From: Petrocella sp. FN5
Lineage (GTDB): Bacteria; Bacillota; Clostridia; Lachnospirales; Vallitaleaceae
Assembly (NCBI RefSeq): GCF_029210395.1
Contig: NZ_JARGDP010000023.1
Span: 1 to 42,663, forward strand
Length of the DNA stretch: 42,663 bases
Direction: 5' to 3'
Under the pieces are notes generated by a model that was not told the origin of the DNA, did not search any database, and saw nothing but the letters and a program-made list of their open reading frames with translations. The position numbers and the translations under genes were made by a program. Shown here one piece after another: positions 7,425-16,643 of the stretch; position 1 is the first letter of the stretch; each line of letters begins with the position of its first letter.

Positions 7425-7444
7425 TCATGACCCTTCAAGTTAAG

Positions 7445-7496
7445 AAAGAAGAACAAACCACCTTTCCAATAGCTTCTGCTAAAGAAAAGGCGGTTT
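7445..7496 (-). terminator. Terminator of the parvulin gene
   Basis: On the minus strand AACCGCCTTT pairs with AAAGGTGGTT (one G-T pair; plus-strand positions 7456-7465 and 7486-7495) with an inner TAGC/GCTA stem, followed by a T-rich tract. It isolates the parvulin gene from murB. Confidence 0.8.
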
Positions 7497-7530
7497 AAAG
7501 GTTCGTCTATAAAACTTTCACACTTTTTGC

Positions 7531-8289
7531 TTATTTTAAGCCATCCTCGTTGATTTCTACCGGATAGATTTCTTTTAAGGCTTCAATCTCAGATCTGTAT
7601 ATTTCAGTTTGTTTTCTACCAATAAGTTCTTGTCTCACTTGATTTTCAACTTCTTCAAAGGCTTTAACAGAGGCTTCCGTTCGCTCTTCAACCAATAGCA
7701 AATGGTAACCGAACTGTGTTTTAACCGGATCTCCAACAAGACCAATTTTTTGTGTAAAGGCTGCTTCTTCAAATTCAGGAACCATACGTCCTCTTTCAAA
7801 AGTACCAAGGTCGCCTCCACGTTCTTTTGATGGACAAGTCGAGTATTTTTTTGCCGCTTCTTCAAAATCCATACCACTGTCAATTTCGTTCTTAACTTCC
7901 ATAATGTCAGCTTCGTCTGTCATCAGAATATGCTTGGCTTTGGCTTTAGGCCCTTCTGCAAAATTATTCTTATGTGCTTCATAATATGCTTCAACCTCAG
8001 ATGGCTCTATTGTGATCGCATCCAAGCTTTTTTGTACTGCGTATCTTTGAAGCATCGCACGTTTGGTCTCTTCCATAATCTCAAGAAATTTATCCTCTTG
8101 ATCAAAGCTCTTTTCAACCGCTCTTTTATAGAATAATTCTCCTGCTACCATTTCATCCAACAATACTTTTCGGCCTTCAAAGCTAGAAAAATTCTGAGCA
8201 TCCTGTTGTGGCAGATTTCTCATGATTGCAATCATATCGTCTTTTGTCAATTCTTTGTCGCCGACTTTAGCTAATACTATTTTTTCCAT
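7531..8289 (-). CDS. Cytosolic parvulin-type peptidyl-prolyl isomerase
   Basis: A 252-residue PpiC/rotamase protein. The N-terminal SurA/PrsA-like helical part (about 1-105) has no signal peptide or lipobox, so unlike PrsA it should stay in the cytosol. The rotamase domain (about 115-215) has KAKHILMTDE, YSTCPSKERGGDLGTFERGRMVPEFEEAAF and VKTQFGYHLLLVEER, all diagnostic of parvulins. A short C-terminal helix follows. GGAG lies about 9 nt before the ATG at 8287-8289. Likely a general folding helper; single-gene unit, divergent from galM. Confidence 0.88.
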   Translation of the reverse strand: MEKIVLAKVGDKELTKDDMIAIMRNLPQQDAQNFSSFEGRKVLLDEMVAGELFYKRAVEKSFDQEDKFLEIMEETKRAMLQRYAVQKSLDAITIEPSEVEAYYEAHKNNFAEGPKAKAKHILMTDEADIMEVKNEIDSGMDFEEAAKKYSTCPSKERGGDLGTFERGRMVPEFEEAAFTQKIGLVGDPVKTQFGYHLLLVEERTEASVKAFEEVENQVRQELIGRKQTEIYRSEIEALKEIYPVEINEDGLK

Positions 8290-8424
8290 TCTATAATCTC
8301 CAATTCTATTGTCTTAGTAGTGACATCTAATGGTCAAAGCCTCCATACTTATATTTGACAGCTTAACCACTCATTACTTATCATACAGGATTAAGCTTCT
8401 TATTTCAAGGACTAATCTCTATGA

Positions 8425-8453
8425 TTGAGCTATAAGAATCCTTGATGTATAAT
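8425..8453 (+). promoter_or_regulatory. Promoter of galM
   Basis: TTGAGC (8425-8430), 17-nt spacer, TATAAT (8448-8453). Predicted start near 8460 gives a leader of about 30 nt. Confidence 0.85.
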
Positions 8454-8489
8454 AGTCTAAGACTCAAATTCAACTAAGGAGGAATTACA

Positions 8490-9533
8490 ATGCAATGTCA
8501 ATCTAGCCCCTTCGGCCTCACAAAAGACGGCCAAAAAACCACCCTATATACCCTATCCAATGAAAAAGGTCATAATGTCAAAATTCTAAACTATGGAGGC
8601 ATCATCAAGGAAATCAATGTACCGGATGCTAGCGGTCAGATTAACAATGTGGTATTGGGATTTGATTCAATAGAAGCTTATGAAGATTATTCACCCCATT
8701 TTGGTTGTATCACAGGTAGAGTTGCAGGGCGCATCAGTCAAGCGTCTTTTAATCTCAATGATACCAACTATACACTGGAAAAAAACAACGGCACGCATTG
8801 TCTTCATGGTGGTAATCTTGGACTGGATAAACAAATATGGTCTGTCACCGAAATCGTATCAGCTACACAAGTCGAGTTAGTATTAAGCCACCTTAGTTAT
8901 GATATGGCTCAGGGTTTTCCTGGAAACTTGGATGTGGTGGTGACTTATATTTTTGATGAAGAAAGCAATCTAACTATAAAATATAAGGCAACAACCGATA
9001 AAGATACCATCCTAACCTTAACCAATCACAGCTACTTCAATCTATCCGGCAATCCCTCCACCACTATATTAGACCATCTACTTGTCCTGCCGTCAAAAAA
9101 ATATGTAGCTGTTAATTCTGAAATCATACCCATCGGTGTCTTACCCACAGACTCTGGCCCTTTTGACTTCACACAGGCAACAGCAATTGGTTTAAACATC
9201 TCCGAGAATGATATTCAACTAAAAAACGCCGGCGGTTATGACCATGCCTTTATCCTGGATCCGGATGCCCATCAGTCTATTGTCTTAAAAGATCCAAAGA
9301 CCGGACGTATACTTGAGATAAACACCACGGAAGCTTGTGTTGTCTGCTACACCGGTAACTTCCTGACTTCTGACCTGCCAATACAAGGCAGCCAATCCAC
9401 TCTTAAATATGGTGCCGTATGCCTTGAGACCCAATACTACCCTGACGCGATCAACCAAGATTTCTTCCCCACCAAAATCCTAAGAGCCAATGAAATCTAT
9501 CGTCAAAAAACCATCTATAGTTTCAAAGCCTAA
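8490..9533 (+). CDS. galM: Aldose 1-epimerase (galactose mutarotase)
   Basis: A 347-residue enzyme interconverting alpha and beta anomers of aldoses, classically feeding galactose to the Leloir pathway. Family motifs: GCITGRVAGRIS, NNGTHCLHGG (catalytic His region), LTNHSYFNLSG (second catalytic His) and CLETQYYPDAIN with the catalytic Glu. Length is typical. AGGAGG is 7 nt before the ATG, and it has its own promoter and terminator, so it is a stand-alone unit. No other galactose gene is nearby, so the natural sugar is not certain; no signal peptide, hence cytosolic. Confidence 0.95.
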   Translation: MQCQSSPFGLTKDGQKTTLYTLSNEKGHNVKILNYGGIIKEINVPDASGQINNVVLGFDSIEAYEDYSPHFGCITGRVAGRISQASFNLNDTNYTLEKNNGTHCLHGGNLGLDKQIWSVTEIVSATQVELVLSHLSYDMAQGFPGNLDVVVTYIFDEESNLTIKYKATTDKDTILTLTNHSYFNLSGNPSTTILDHLLVLPSKKYVAVNSEIIPIGVLPTDSGPFDFTQATAIGLNISENDIQLKNAGGYDHAFILDPDAHQSIVLKDPKTGRILEINTTEACVVCYTGNFLTSDLPIQGSQSTLKYGAVCLETQYYPDAINQDFFPTKILRANEIYRQKTIYSFKA

Positions 9534-9549
9534 GTAATATCTGATATTA

Positions 9550-9618
9550 AAAGCAGCAAGCATCATTTTCCGGTATTTCCTTCTAACAATCCGGTTCATG
9601 ATAACTTGCTGTTTTTTT
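9550..9618 (+). terminator. Terminator of galM
   Basis: AGCAGCAAG (9552-9560) pairs with CTTGCTGTT (9605-9613, one G-T pair), with an inner CCGG/CCGG pairing, followed by TTTTTTT. It lies 17 nt past the galM stop. Confidence 0.8.
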
Positions 9619-9662
9619 ATGATATCATTAATCTTGAAGGGTTTTCATGGTACCTCTTTAAT

Positions 9663-10565
9663 TTATAATCTAATATCATCAAAACTCAATGGACCCTTCA
9701 TAATCTTTTTACGTATAGCCAAACGACCTTGATCATCCGGCAAGATACTCCAGTGAATTAAGTAGAATTTTCGTCCTATCAACTCTATACCGGTAATGCC
9801 TCTTGGATGAACACAGCACCCTGAATTCAAGTATGTAGCTTCTGACCGATCCGGCAACTTGGGACGATGGGTGTGACCACAAAGAATGCCGATATGATTA
9901 TGCCTAATCCATTTAGAAAAAGACTTTTCTATTTTATGTCTTTTTACTCTATTTTTAGAAGGACTTGATGGGTTTCTAAGACCAACCATGTGCATATAAC
10001 GCCAAAAAATTCTCATCAAGAACAAAGAAATAACCCAACCTTGATCGTTCATAAAATCACCTTGATGACCATGAACCACTAAAACTTCCTTATCTGAATG
10101 CTGATCTTTAAGCAGCAGGCTTTCTTTAATCTTTATACCTGGAAATAAGGGTGTCTTAACATCTAAATATTCGTCATAAAAATGAGTCAGCTCATGCTTA
10201 GACCTATGTTCATTTCTAAATGCCATATTATGGTTACCAAAAAGATAATACAGGCGTTTTTCGTCATAGTACTTTTTCAACAAACAAAAAACGTCACTAT
10301 GGGCCCTTCTAATATGAGAGAATTTGCTATACTCCCACAACTCATCTCCATCGCCAACCTCAATATAAGTATATTCATTCTTAAAGTAATACTCAAGGGC
10401 ATGGTAATAGACATTTTGATTATGGGCAAATTCATCTGACATACTGTTATCACCACGGTGTACGTCACTGAAAAATATAATTCTAGTATCATCATCCACT
10501 TCAATCGTATCTTGGTTGCGAATGGCCTTAAAATAACATTCTGTTAACCTTTTATGTCCAAACAA
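9663..10565 (-). CDS. Calcineurin-like metallophosphoesterase
   Basis: A 300-residue metallophosphatase with the full motif set: FFSDVHRGD, EVGDGDELWEY, LFGNHNMAF, VVHGHQGDFM and LCGHTHRPKLP. The layout (SDxHxGD, GNHD-like, GHTHRP) resembles the LpxH-like UDP-2,3-diacylglucosamine hydrolase branch, but a Gram-positive would not make lipid A, so the substrate is unknown. Start is TTG 10563-10565 with AAGGAAGGTG about 5 nt upstream; the nearby ATG at 10570-10572 is in another frame. Single gene with an extended -10 promoter. Confidence 0.85.
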   Translation of the reverse strand: MFGHKRLTECYFKAIRNQDTIEVDDDTRIIFFSDVHRGDNSMSDEFAHNQNVYYHALEYYFKNEYTYIEVGDGDELWEYSKFSHIRRAHSDVFCLLKKYYDEKRLYYLFGNHNMAFRNEHRSKHELTHFYDEYLDVKTPLFPGIKIKESLLLKDQHSDKEVLVVHGHQGDFMNDQGWVISLFLMRIFWRYMHMVGLRNPSSPSKNRVKRHKIEKSFSKWIRHNHIGILCGHTHRPKLPDRSEATYLNSGCCVHPRGITGIELIGRKFYLIHWSILPDDQGRLAIRKKIMKGPLSFDDIRL

Positions 10566-10588
10566 GTCATCACCTTCCTTACATTCCT

Positions 10589-10597
10589 ATTATAGCA
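10589..10597 (-). promoter_or_regulatory. Extended -10 promoter of the metallophosphoesterase
   Basis: On the minus strand TGC directly precedes TATAAT (hexamer at 10589-10594), an extended -10 element, 24 nt before the TTG start codon. No convincing -35 is present. Confidence 0.55.
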
Positions 10598-10614
10598 TAT
10601 AAGCATTCTTAAGT

Positions 10615-10662
10615 AATAGAAAAAAAGTGAAAAGGCCTTATACCTAATTGATATAAAACCTT
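10615..10662 (-). terminator. Terminator of the PspC-domain gene
   Basis: On the minus strand AAGGTTTTATA pairs with TATAAGGCCTT (two G-T pairs; plus-strand arms 10652-10662 and 10632-10642), followed by TTTTC and a longer T-run, directly after the stop at 10677. Confidence 0.75.
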
Positions 10663-10676
10663 CGACTCGTTCATCT

Positions 10677-11084
10677 TTAATTTTTCTTTTTAATAATAAA
10701 AACGCCAATGGTGATAATAGCAATTGCAATAATCATACCAGAATCAAACCAGACAAACAACTTACTCATTAAAATCAGAGCACCAATACCAATCAATAGG
10801 ATGCCAAGGACCCTTCTAGTATCCTTACTATCAAGATCAATGGTTGTATGCATATCCACCTCTACATCTTCACCATCATCCACCTCAACATAATCCAGGG
10901 GTCGCTCAGGTATGATGATCGCACCAATAATATAACCAAAAAAAGTAATCCCAAAACTTGGAAAAGCGAGCAAAACAACAATCAAACGTACAATGGTCAC
11001 ATCAATCTTAAAATATTCGGCAATACCTCCACAGACACCTGCCAAAACCTTGTCTTTATTCGAACGGTATAATCTCTTATTCAT
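10677..11084 (-). CDS. PspC domain membrane protein
   Basis: A 135-residue protein with an N-terminal PspC domain: KRLYRSNKDKVLAGVCGGIAEYF then IDVTIVRLIVVLLAF and a membrane segment to about residue 55. An acidic linker (DYVEVDDGEDVEVD) follows, then two hydrophobic C-terminal helices (LGILLIGIGALILMSKLF and MIIAIAIITIGVFII). PspC proteins respond to envelope stress in proteobacteria; in Firmicutes the family is widespread and poorly defined. Start chosen at ATG 11082-11084 with GAGGTG upstream; a TTG four codons earlier falls inside the ribosome binding site. Confidence 0.85.
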   Translation of the reverse strand: MNKRLYRSNKDKVLAGVCGGIAEYFKIDVTIVRLIVVLLAFPSFGITFFGYIIGAIIIPERPLDYVEVDDGEDVEVDMHTTIDLDSKDTRRVLGILLIGIGALILMSKLFVWFDSGMIIAIAIITIGVFIIKKKN

Positions 11085-11130
11085 AGCGCACCTCAACTTT
11101 CATTTCATCACTTAAACATCTAGTGAATTC

Positions 11131-11136
11131 ATTATA
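11131..11136 (-). promoter_or_regulatory. Candidate -10 box for the PspC gene
   Basis: TATAAT on the minus strand at 11131-11136, about 47 nt before the start codon. The upstream hexamer (TGAGAT/ATGAGA) is a poor -35. No clear terminator hairpin was seen between the glmS stop (11195) and this site. Confidence 0.45.
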
Positions 11137-11194
11137 GTACGCCAAGTCTAAAATCTCATGGTAAAAACATTAAAAGTCGATTAAAAAGAAATAA

Positions 11195-13027
11195 CTACTC
11201 CACCGTAACACTCTTCGCCAAGTTCCTTGGTTTGTCAATATCATGACCCAAATCTCTTGCAATATAATAGGCAAATAATTGCTGAGGTATGTTTTCAAGC
11301 AATGGTACTAAAGACCAGTGGGTTCTAGGTATATAGATGACATCTTCTGCCACTTGCTCAATCTCAAGGTTACCTTCCATTGCAATAGCCATGATACTAG
11401 CACCTCTTGCTTTGACTTCCTTGATGTTACTAACCGTCTTGTCAAAGAGACTTTCTTGACCAACCAACCCCATAAGTAAGGATCCTTTTTCAATTAGGGC
11501 TATTGGACCATGCTTAAGCTCGCCTGCAGGATAGGGTTCTGCGTGTAAGTAAGCAATTTCCTTAATCTTAAGAGCACCCTCCATGGCAACCGCATAATCC
11601 AATCCTCTACCAATATAAAATACATTCTTCATATTCAAATGTTTCTTAGCCATATCTTCAATTAAAACGGCATTTTCTAAAATGTGTTCAACTTGAGATG
11701 GCAATTGATACAATGCCGTTCTAAGTTCTCTAAAGTCCTCTAATTTTAATTTACCAAGAGCTAAAGATATCTTCATACTAATTAAGTACATGGCACATAA
11801 CTGAGCTGAATAGGCCTTAGTAGATGCCACTGCAATCTCAGGTCCCGCCCATGTATATAATACATCGTCGGCTTCTCTTGAGATGCTAGAACCTACGGCA
11901 TTAACAATACCCAAAACATGAGCACCAGCTTTTTTAGCCATTCTAAGTGCAGCTAATGTATCCGCTGTTTCTCCTGATTGAGATACTACAATCATTAAGG
12001 TATTCTCGTCTAAAATTGGATCCTTATATCTAAACTCCGACGCCACTTCCGCTACAACAGGAATACGGGCATACTTTTCAATCAATTCTTTTCCTATTAA
12101 GCCAGAATAATAGGCTGTTCCACAAGCAATTACATAGATTCTTGTGACTTTCTCCAGAACCTCTTTTTCAAGATTGATGCCATCTAAATAAACATCCTCC
12201 TGATCCATAGGGAGTCTTGGTGTTAATGTGTCACGAATCACTTTTGGTTGCTCAAATATTTCTTTCAGCATAAAGTGTTCATAACCTGCTTTTTCAGCTG
12301 CTTCAATATCCCATGTCACATTAAATATCTCTCTCTTGATATGTTTTTGGTCCATATCCATGATGACGATATCTTCTTTGGTAACCACTGCTATTTCATA
12401 ATCCTCAATAAAATATACTTTTCTTGTATGTCGTAAAATAGCCGGTACATCAGAAGCAATGAAGTTCTCACCATCACCAATGCCAAGAACCAATGGACTG
12501 TCTTTTCTTGTTGCAATGATCTTATCCGGCTCTGCTTCTGCCACAACTGCAAGGGCAAAAGAGCCTTCGATTCGATGAAGTGCCGCTATTACTGCTTCTA
12601 AAATATTGTCACTCTTTTTGTAGTATGAATCAATAAGTTGTACCGCAATCTCCGTATCTGTTTCAGAAATAAAACGGTAGCCTTTTTCAATAAGTTCCTC
12701 CTTAAGAGAAATATAGTTTTCAATAATGCCGTTATGAACCAACGCAATAGTACCACTTTCATTCATGTGAGGATGGGCGTTATGATCTGAAGGCTCACCA
12801 TGGGTTGCCCATCTTGTATGGCCAATCCCGACAACACCTTCTAAATCTTTGATTTTTAATTTATCTTCTAGATTACTAAGTCTGCCCTTTGACTTGACCA
12901 TATTCAATTTGTGGTCAAAAATAGCAACCCCTGATGAATCATAACCTCTATATTCAAGGGTTCTTAACCCCTCTATTAAAATAGGGGATGCTTCCTGATT
13001 ACCAATATATCCTACTATACCACACAT
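11195..13027 (-). CDS. glmS: Glutamine-fructose-6-phosphate aminotransferase (isomerizing)
   Basis: A 610-residue GlmS making glucosamine-6-phosphate from fructose-6-phosphate and glutamine, the entry step to UDP-GlcNAc. The N-terminal class II glutaminase has the catalytic Cys right after Met (MCGIVGYIG), LEYRGYDSSG, GIGHTRWATHGEPSD and HNGIIENY. Two SIS sugar-isomerase domains follow (CGTAYYSG, VSQSGETADT, GRGLDYAVAMEGALKIKEI) and the conserved C-terminal KPRNLAKSVTVE. It is 10 nt after glmM with GGAGG 6 nt before the ATG. The tight junction leaves no room for a glmS ribozyme, so control probably acts through the glmM promoter and protein factors such as YvcK. Confidence 0.97.
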   Translation of the reverse strand: MCGIVGYIGNQEASPILIEGLRTLEYRGYDSSGVAIFDHKLNMVKSKGRLSNLEDKLKIKDLEGVVGIGHTRWATHGEPSDHNAHPHMNESGTIALVHNGIIENYISLKEELIEKGYRFISETDTEIAVQLIDSYYKKSDNILEAVIAALHRIEGSFALAVVAEAEPDKIIATRKDSPLVLGIGDGENFIASDVPAILRHTRKVYFIEDYEIAVVTKEDIVIMDMDQKHIKREIFNVTWDIEAAEKAGYEHFMLKEIFEQPKVIRDTLTPRLPMDQEDVYLDGINLEKEVLEKVTRIYVIACGTAYYSGLIGKELIEKYARIPVVAEVASEFRYKDPILDENTLMIVVSQSGETADTLAALRMAKKAGAHVLGIVNAVGSSISREADDVLYTWAGPEIAVASTKAYSAQLCAMYLISMKISLALGKLKLEDFRELRTALYQLPSQVEHILENAVLIEDMAKKHLNMKNVFYIGRGLDYAVAMEGALKIKEIAYLHAEPYPAGELKHGPIALIEKGSLLMGLVGQESLFDKTVSNIKEVKARGASIMAIAMEGNLEIEQVAEDVIYIPRTHWSLVPLLENIPQQLFAYYIARDLGHDIDKPRNLAKSVTVE

Positions 13028-13037
13028 ATTATGCCTC

Positions 13038-14387
13038 CTATTTTAAGCGTAACTCAATTAAGTCCGCCAGTTGTCGAGCCTCTTTTTCAAGGATCATTTT
13101 ATCTTTACCTTCAATCATAACTCTAACCAATGGTTCTGTCCCTGATGGGCGTATCAACACACGGCCATCGCCTTTAAACTTATCTTCAACCAATGCTATG
13201 GCCGCTTGAATTTCTTCATTTTCTTTGTATGCATATTTATTAACATTACTGACTTTTGCATTAATGAGGACCTGAGGTAACACTTCCATACATGAAGCCA
13301 ACTCTGATAAAGTCTTTCCCGTTTCCTTGACAACTTCTAATAGATGAAGGGCTGTTAATAAGCCATCTCCTGTCGTATTTTCATCTAGAAATATAATATG
13401 CCCTGATTGTTCTCCACCTAGATTGTAATCATTATTAATCATTTCTTCAAGAACATAACGGTCACCAACGGCCGTTTGTTTAATAGCTAGGCCATGGTTC
13501 TTACCCATGATGAAAAAACCCAGATTACTCATGACCGTAGCAACCACTGTCGACTTTCTCAGGGTGCCTTTTTCTTTCATGTATAGGCCACATATAGCCA
13601 TAATTTGGTCCCCATCAACAACATTGCCTTTTTCATCTACAGCCAAGCATCGGTCTGCATCTCCATCAAAGGCTAGCCCAACGTCTGCTTGTACCTGTTT
13701 TACATAAGACTGTAAATCATCCATATGTGTAGAACCACACTGTTTATTAATGTTTGTTCCATCAGGCTCGTTATGTATGATGATGACTTCTGCTCCCATC
13801 TGTCTTAGAGCTTCTGGGGCCGATACATAAGATGCACCGTTGGCACAATCAATAACTATACGCAATCCCTCAAGGCTTGTCTTGATTTGCCTTTTAGTAA
13901 ATCTTATATAGTCATAAATACATTCATTTCGCTGGATATGGCGGCCAATGTCTACACCAAGGGGTAACTCAATATCTCTATTCCCGTTTCTAACCAAAGC
14001 TTCTATTTCCTCTTCTATGCTATCAGAAAGCTTATAGCCATCTCTATTAAAGAATTTTATACCATTATATTCTACCGGATTATGAGATGCGGATATGACA
14101 ACACCTGCATCTGCGCCATATTCTCTAGTTAAATAGGAAACAGCCGGCGTCGGCATGACCCCCATAGACATAGCATCTGCGCCTACAGAACATATACCTG
14201 CAATCATAGCAGAAGAAAGCATCTCTCCTGATAATCTCGTATCCCTTCCAATGAGAATTGTCGGTTTATGTTTATTTTCCTTTGTAAGTACGTAAGCACC
14301 GGCTTGACCGAGTAAATACGCAAGTTCAACTGTCAATTCTTTGTTTGCAATACCTCTGACACCATCTGTTCCAAATAAATTCCCCAT
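13038..14387 (-). CDS. glmM: Phosphoglucosamine mutase
   Basis: A 449-residue enzyme converting GlcN-6-P to GlcN-1-P. Motifs: [12 protein letters not shown], the active phosphoserine loop [13 protein letters not shown] (Ser101), the metal-binding DGDADRC and the C-terminal phosphate-binding [12 protein letters not shown]. Length is typical. GGAG precedes the ATG by about 9 nt. Its position after cdaA-cdaR is conserved in Firmicutes, where CdaA and GlmM physically interact and GlmM inhibits the cyclase. Here glmM has its own consensus-like promoter and is cut off from cdaR by a strong hairpin, so it can be expressed apart from the cyclase. Confidence 0.97.
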   Translation of the reverse strand: MGNLFGTDGVRGIANKELTVELAYLLGQAGAYVLTKENKHKPTILIGRDTRLSGEMLSSAMIAGICSVGADAMSMGVMPTPAVSYLTREYGADAGVVISASHNPVEYNGIKFFNRDGYKLSDSIEEEIEALVRNGNRDIELPLGVDIGRHIQRNECIYDYIRFTKRQIKTSLEGLRIVIDCANGASYVSAPEALRQMGAEVIIIHNEPDGTNINKQCGSTHMDDLQSYVKQVQADVGLAFDGDADRCLAVDEKGNVVDGDQIMAICGLYMKEKGTLRKSTVVATVMSNLGFFIMGKNHGLAIKQTAVGDRYVLEEMINNDYNLGGEQSGHIIFLDENTTGDGLLTALHLLEVVKETGKTLSELASCMEVLPQVLINAKVSNVNKYAYKENEEIQAAIALVEDKFKGDGRVLIRPSGTEPLVRVMIEGKDKMILEKEARQLADLIELRLK

Positions 14388-14419
14388 ATTATAATCTCCT
14401 TCTTTTTTAAATCTTTATC

Positions 14420-14448
14420 ATTATACCATTCACCAATTGGCATCTCAA
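14420..14448 (-). promoter_or_regulatory. Promoter of glmM-glmS
   Basis: Minus strand TTGAGA (14443-14448), 17-nt spacer, TATAAT (14420-14425), about 35 nt before the glmM start. Confidence 0.87.
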
Positions 14449-14462
14449 TTGATTCCTAAGAT

Positions 14463-14505
14463 TAAAAGTTAAAATATGGCAAGTGGTATAGACCACTTGC
14501 CATAT
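14463..14505 (-). terminator. Terminator between cdaR and glmM
   Basis: A perfect 14-bp stem: ATATGGCAAGTGGT (14474-14487) with ACCACTTGCCATAT (14492-14505), 4-nt loop, followed on the minus strand by TTTTAACTTTT. It lies 18 nt past the cdaR stop. Confidence 0.88.
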
Positions 14506-14522
14506 TGGTATACTCATTATAT

Positions 14523-15764
14523 CTAATTATCTGTTGACACTTCTTCTTGATCGATAGAACTGATTTCTATTCTAACCGTCGGTGTGCCAGAGATCCATTC
14601 AAAGTTACTAGGTACTACAAACTCAACCTCTACATTATGAATACCCGGTCCAAGATCTTTTAGAAAGGCTCTTGGCTGTAATGTTTTTACCTCAAGAACA
14701 GATAATTCCTTTTCTATACCTCTAAGTCTTACATTCAGTGGTGTTGTATCCAAATACCTATAAGTTAGATCTTCATCTAATTGACGTATTGTCACTTCTT
14801 CAAGGTCAATGGTGTAATCTTGATTCACCAAAGGTTCGACCTCTATGATGAGTTCTGTTAAAGCATCCGAATTATAAACATTAATGCCTGCCGGTAAGTA
14901 TTGGTTTAGATTAATACTGTATGATTCCGTCTCCTGATTAAATGTACTTAAATCAATATTAGGAACCACAAGTTCTGTGAAGTTTTCGAGTACATCCGGT
15001 TCACCACGAACGATGATTTCCTTCATTTCCAACTCCATGGTAACCAGCCTATACGCTTCGTTCAGACTACCTACCGTCTGAAATACAACTGGCACTGTCT
15101 TGATTTTTTGTATTGGTACTTTGACTTGTATCTGATTATTACTCATTTGCAAACCAAGTATTTCTTTTCCTGTGGAATCCAGTATTTGAGGTGTAACATA
15201 AACTGTAACATCATCGTAAGCGTTATCGATTCGAATCGGTACTCTAACCTCCGACACTCTGGAAAGTTGAGACTGAGGACCGGTTATCTCAATCTGATTT
15301 GGAATGATTACCGGATTGAGTCTAATATAATCACTATCAAGTTCGCCTATATACGACACTTGTACGTCTTTTAATGACTTGATAATCGGCTCTAAACTAA
15401 TCTGCATATTATTTGGTTTTTTTTCCAGAATATCTATCTGATCATTAACCTCAATAATAATATCAACGGTATTGGTAATAGATACCTTACCAAGATCTGC
15501 ATAAGCTTTTATGTCTGAATAAGTCAAACGATCAATGAGTGATCTCTTTCCCCCTAGGGTTACGCTGATGTTTTCGCCTTCCTTATATTCAATGGCCTGA
15601 TCTTGTGCTGTAATGGCCAACTCGTTTCTCTTCTCCACAACCACGTTATTGAAGGTCTTTTTGATATATGGGTCATCATAATTGACAACCACCAACCATA
15701 ATACGAAGGCTATTAATAAGGCTGCAACTTTCCACAACCAATTATTCTTGATTTTTTCGATCAT
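14523..15764 (-). CDS. cdaR: CdaA regulatory protein CdaR (YbbR domains)
   Basis: A 413-residue YbbR protein: one N-terminal membrane helix (about 10-28, WKVAALLIAFVLWLVVV) then tandem extracytoplasmic YbbR repeats to the end. CdaR partners with CdaA at the membrane and modulates c-di-AMP synthesis. Start chosen at ATG 15762-15764 (MIEKIKNNW) with AAGGAAGG 7 nt upstream; a longer in-frame reading has a charged non-homologous extension lying in the cdaA end. The start overlaps the cdaA 3' end by 23 nt, indicating translational coupling. Confidence 0.92.
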   Translation of the reverse strand: MIEKIKNNWLWKVAALLIAFVLWLVVVNYDDPYIKKTFNNVVVEKRNELAITAQDQAIEYKEGENISVTLGGKRSLIDRLTYSDIKAYADLGKVSITNTVDIIIEVNDQIDILEKKPNNMQISLEPIIKSLKDVQVSYIGELDSDYIRLNPVIIPNQIEITGPQSQLSRVSEVRVPIRIDNAYDDVTVYVTPQILDSTGKEILGLQMSNNQIQVKVPIQKIKTVPVVFQTVGSLNEAYRLVTMELEMKEIIVRGEPDVLENFTELVVPNIDLSTFNQETESYSINLNQYLPAGINVYNSDALTELIIEVEPLVNQDYTIDLEEVTIRQLDEDLTYRYLDTTPLNVRLRGIEKELSVLEVKTLQPRAFLKDLGPGIHNVEVEFVVPSNFEWISGTPTVRIEISSIDQEEVSTDN

Positions 15765-16623
15765 TTTGACGCCTTCCTTTCCATAGCTTAAGTGGCCAAA
15801 AACCAACTTTCTTGGAGTTGTCTCCGCCAAGCTTATTCATCAAATATTCCTTATTCACATTGCGTATAATGTTACCGCCTGTAGCAAGAGAAATAAAACC
15901 TGTTTCCTCTGATACAACAACCACCATGCAATCAGCCACTTCACTGATACCGACAGCTGCTCTATGTCTCGTTCCAAGTTCCTTACTTAAACTCATATTG
16001 TCTGACAGGGGCAAATAACAAGTAGCTGCTACGATTCGATCATCTCGTACAATCATAGCACCATCATGAAGCGGCGTATTATGCTCAAATATATTAATAA
16101 TTAATTGTGAAGTGACTACTGCATCTATGATAATGCCGGTTGGCTCATAGTCATATAATTTCACTTCTTTTTCAACAACAATTAAGGCACCTGTTTTTGT
16201 TTTACTCATCTCTTCAACAGCGACAACAATCTCTTCAACACTCTCGTGGTTCATATGTAAACTTCTGTCATGATCTTCTGATAAGATTAAGTCTGTGATG
16301 AAATTCCTACGTCCTAAAGATTCTAAAGCACGGCGAAGTTCCGGTTGAAATATTATTAGAAATGCAATAATACCAACATTTATGGTATTCGAAAGAATCC
16401 AAATGATGGTATTTAACTCAAAAATGATAGCAATGGTCGCAATAACCAGTATTACGAAAACGCCTTTGAACAATACCCATGCTCTTGTACCTCTGACCCA
16501 TTTGATCAGTTGGTAGTTTACAAAAGCGATCATTATGATTTCAATGATATCTTTAATTTGTATGGTTGGTATTTGATTTGTAATGTTGCCAAACCAACTG
16601 AAAAAGTTGTTAAATGCGTTCAC
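15742..16623 (-). CDS. cdaA: Diadenylate cyclase CdaA
   Basis: A 293-residue membrane-bound c-di-AMP synthase. Three N-terminal membrane helices (about 22-40, 46-70, 73-92) precede the DAC domain with the active-site motifs LHDGAMIV (DGA at 187-189) and GTRHRAAVG (217-225). c-di-AMP controls potassium and osmolyte uptake and cell-wall homeostasis in Firmicutes. Start is GTG 16621-16623 with GAGG 7 nt upstream. Sits 20 nt after an unrecognised membrane-protein gene and overlaps cdaR by 23 nt, so it belongs to an operon starting at the lipoprotein gene at 19295. Confidence 0.95.
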   Translation of the reverse strand: MNAFNNFFSWFGNITNQIPTIQIKDIIEIIMIAFVNYQLIKWVRGTRAWVLFKGVFVILVIATIAIIFELNTIIWILSNTINVGIIAFLIIFQPELRRALESLGRRNFITDLILSEDHDRSLHMNHESVEEIVVAVEEMSKTKTGALIVVEKEVKLYDYEPTGIIIDAVVTSQLIINIFEHNTPLHDGAMIVRDDRIVAATCYLPLSDNMSLSKELGTRHRAAVGISEVADCMVVVVSEETGFISLATGGNIIRNVNKEYLMNKLGGDNSKKVGFWPLKLWKGRRQNDRKNQE

Positions 16624-16643
16624 ACGAGCACCTCGTTTGCTAT

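Noticed and set aside
10563-10572. ATG at 10570-10572 as the metallophosphoesterase start
   Set aside because: It is out of frame with the family motifs; the in-frame TTG follows a good ribosome binding site.
13028-13037. Possible glmS ribozyme upstream of glmS
   Set aside because: Only 10 nt separate glmM and glmS, and the spacer before glmM is too short for the ribozyme core.
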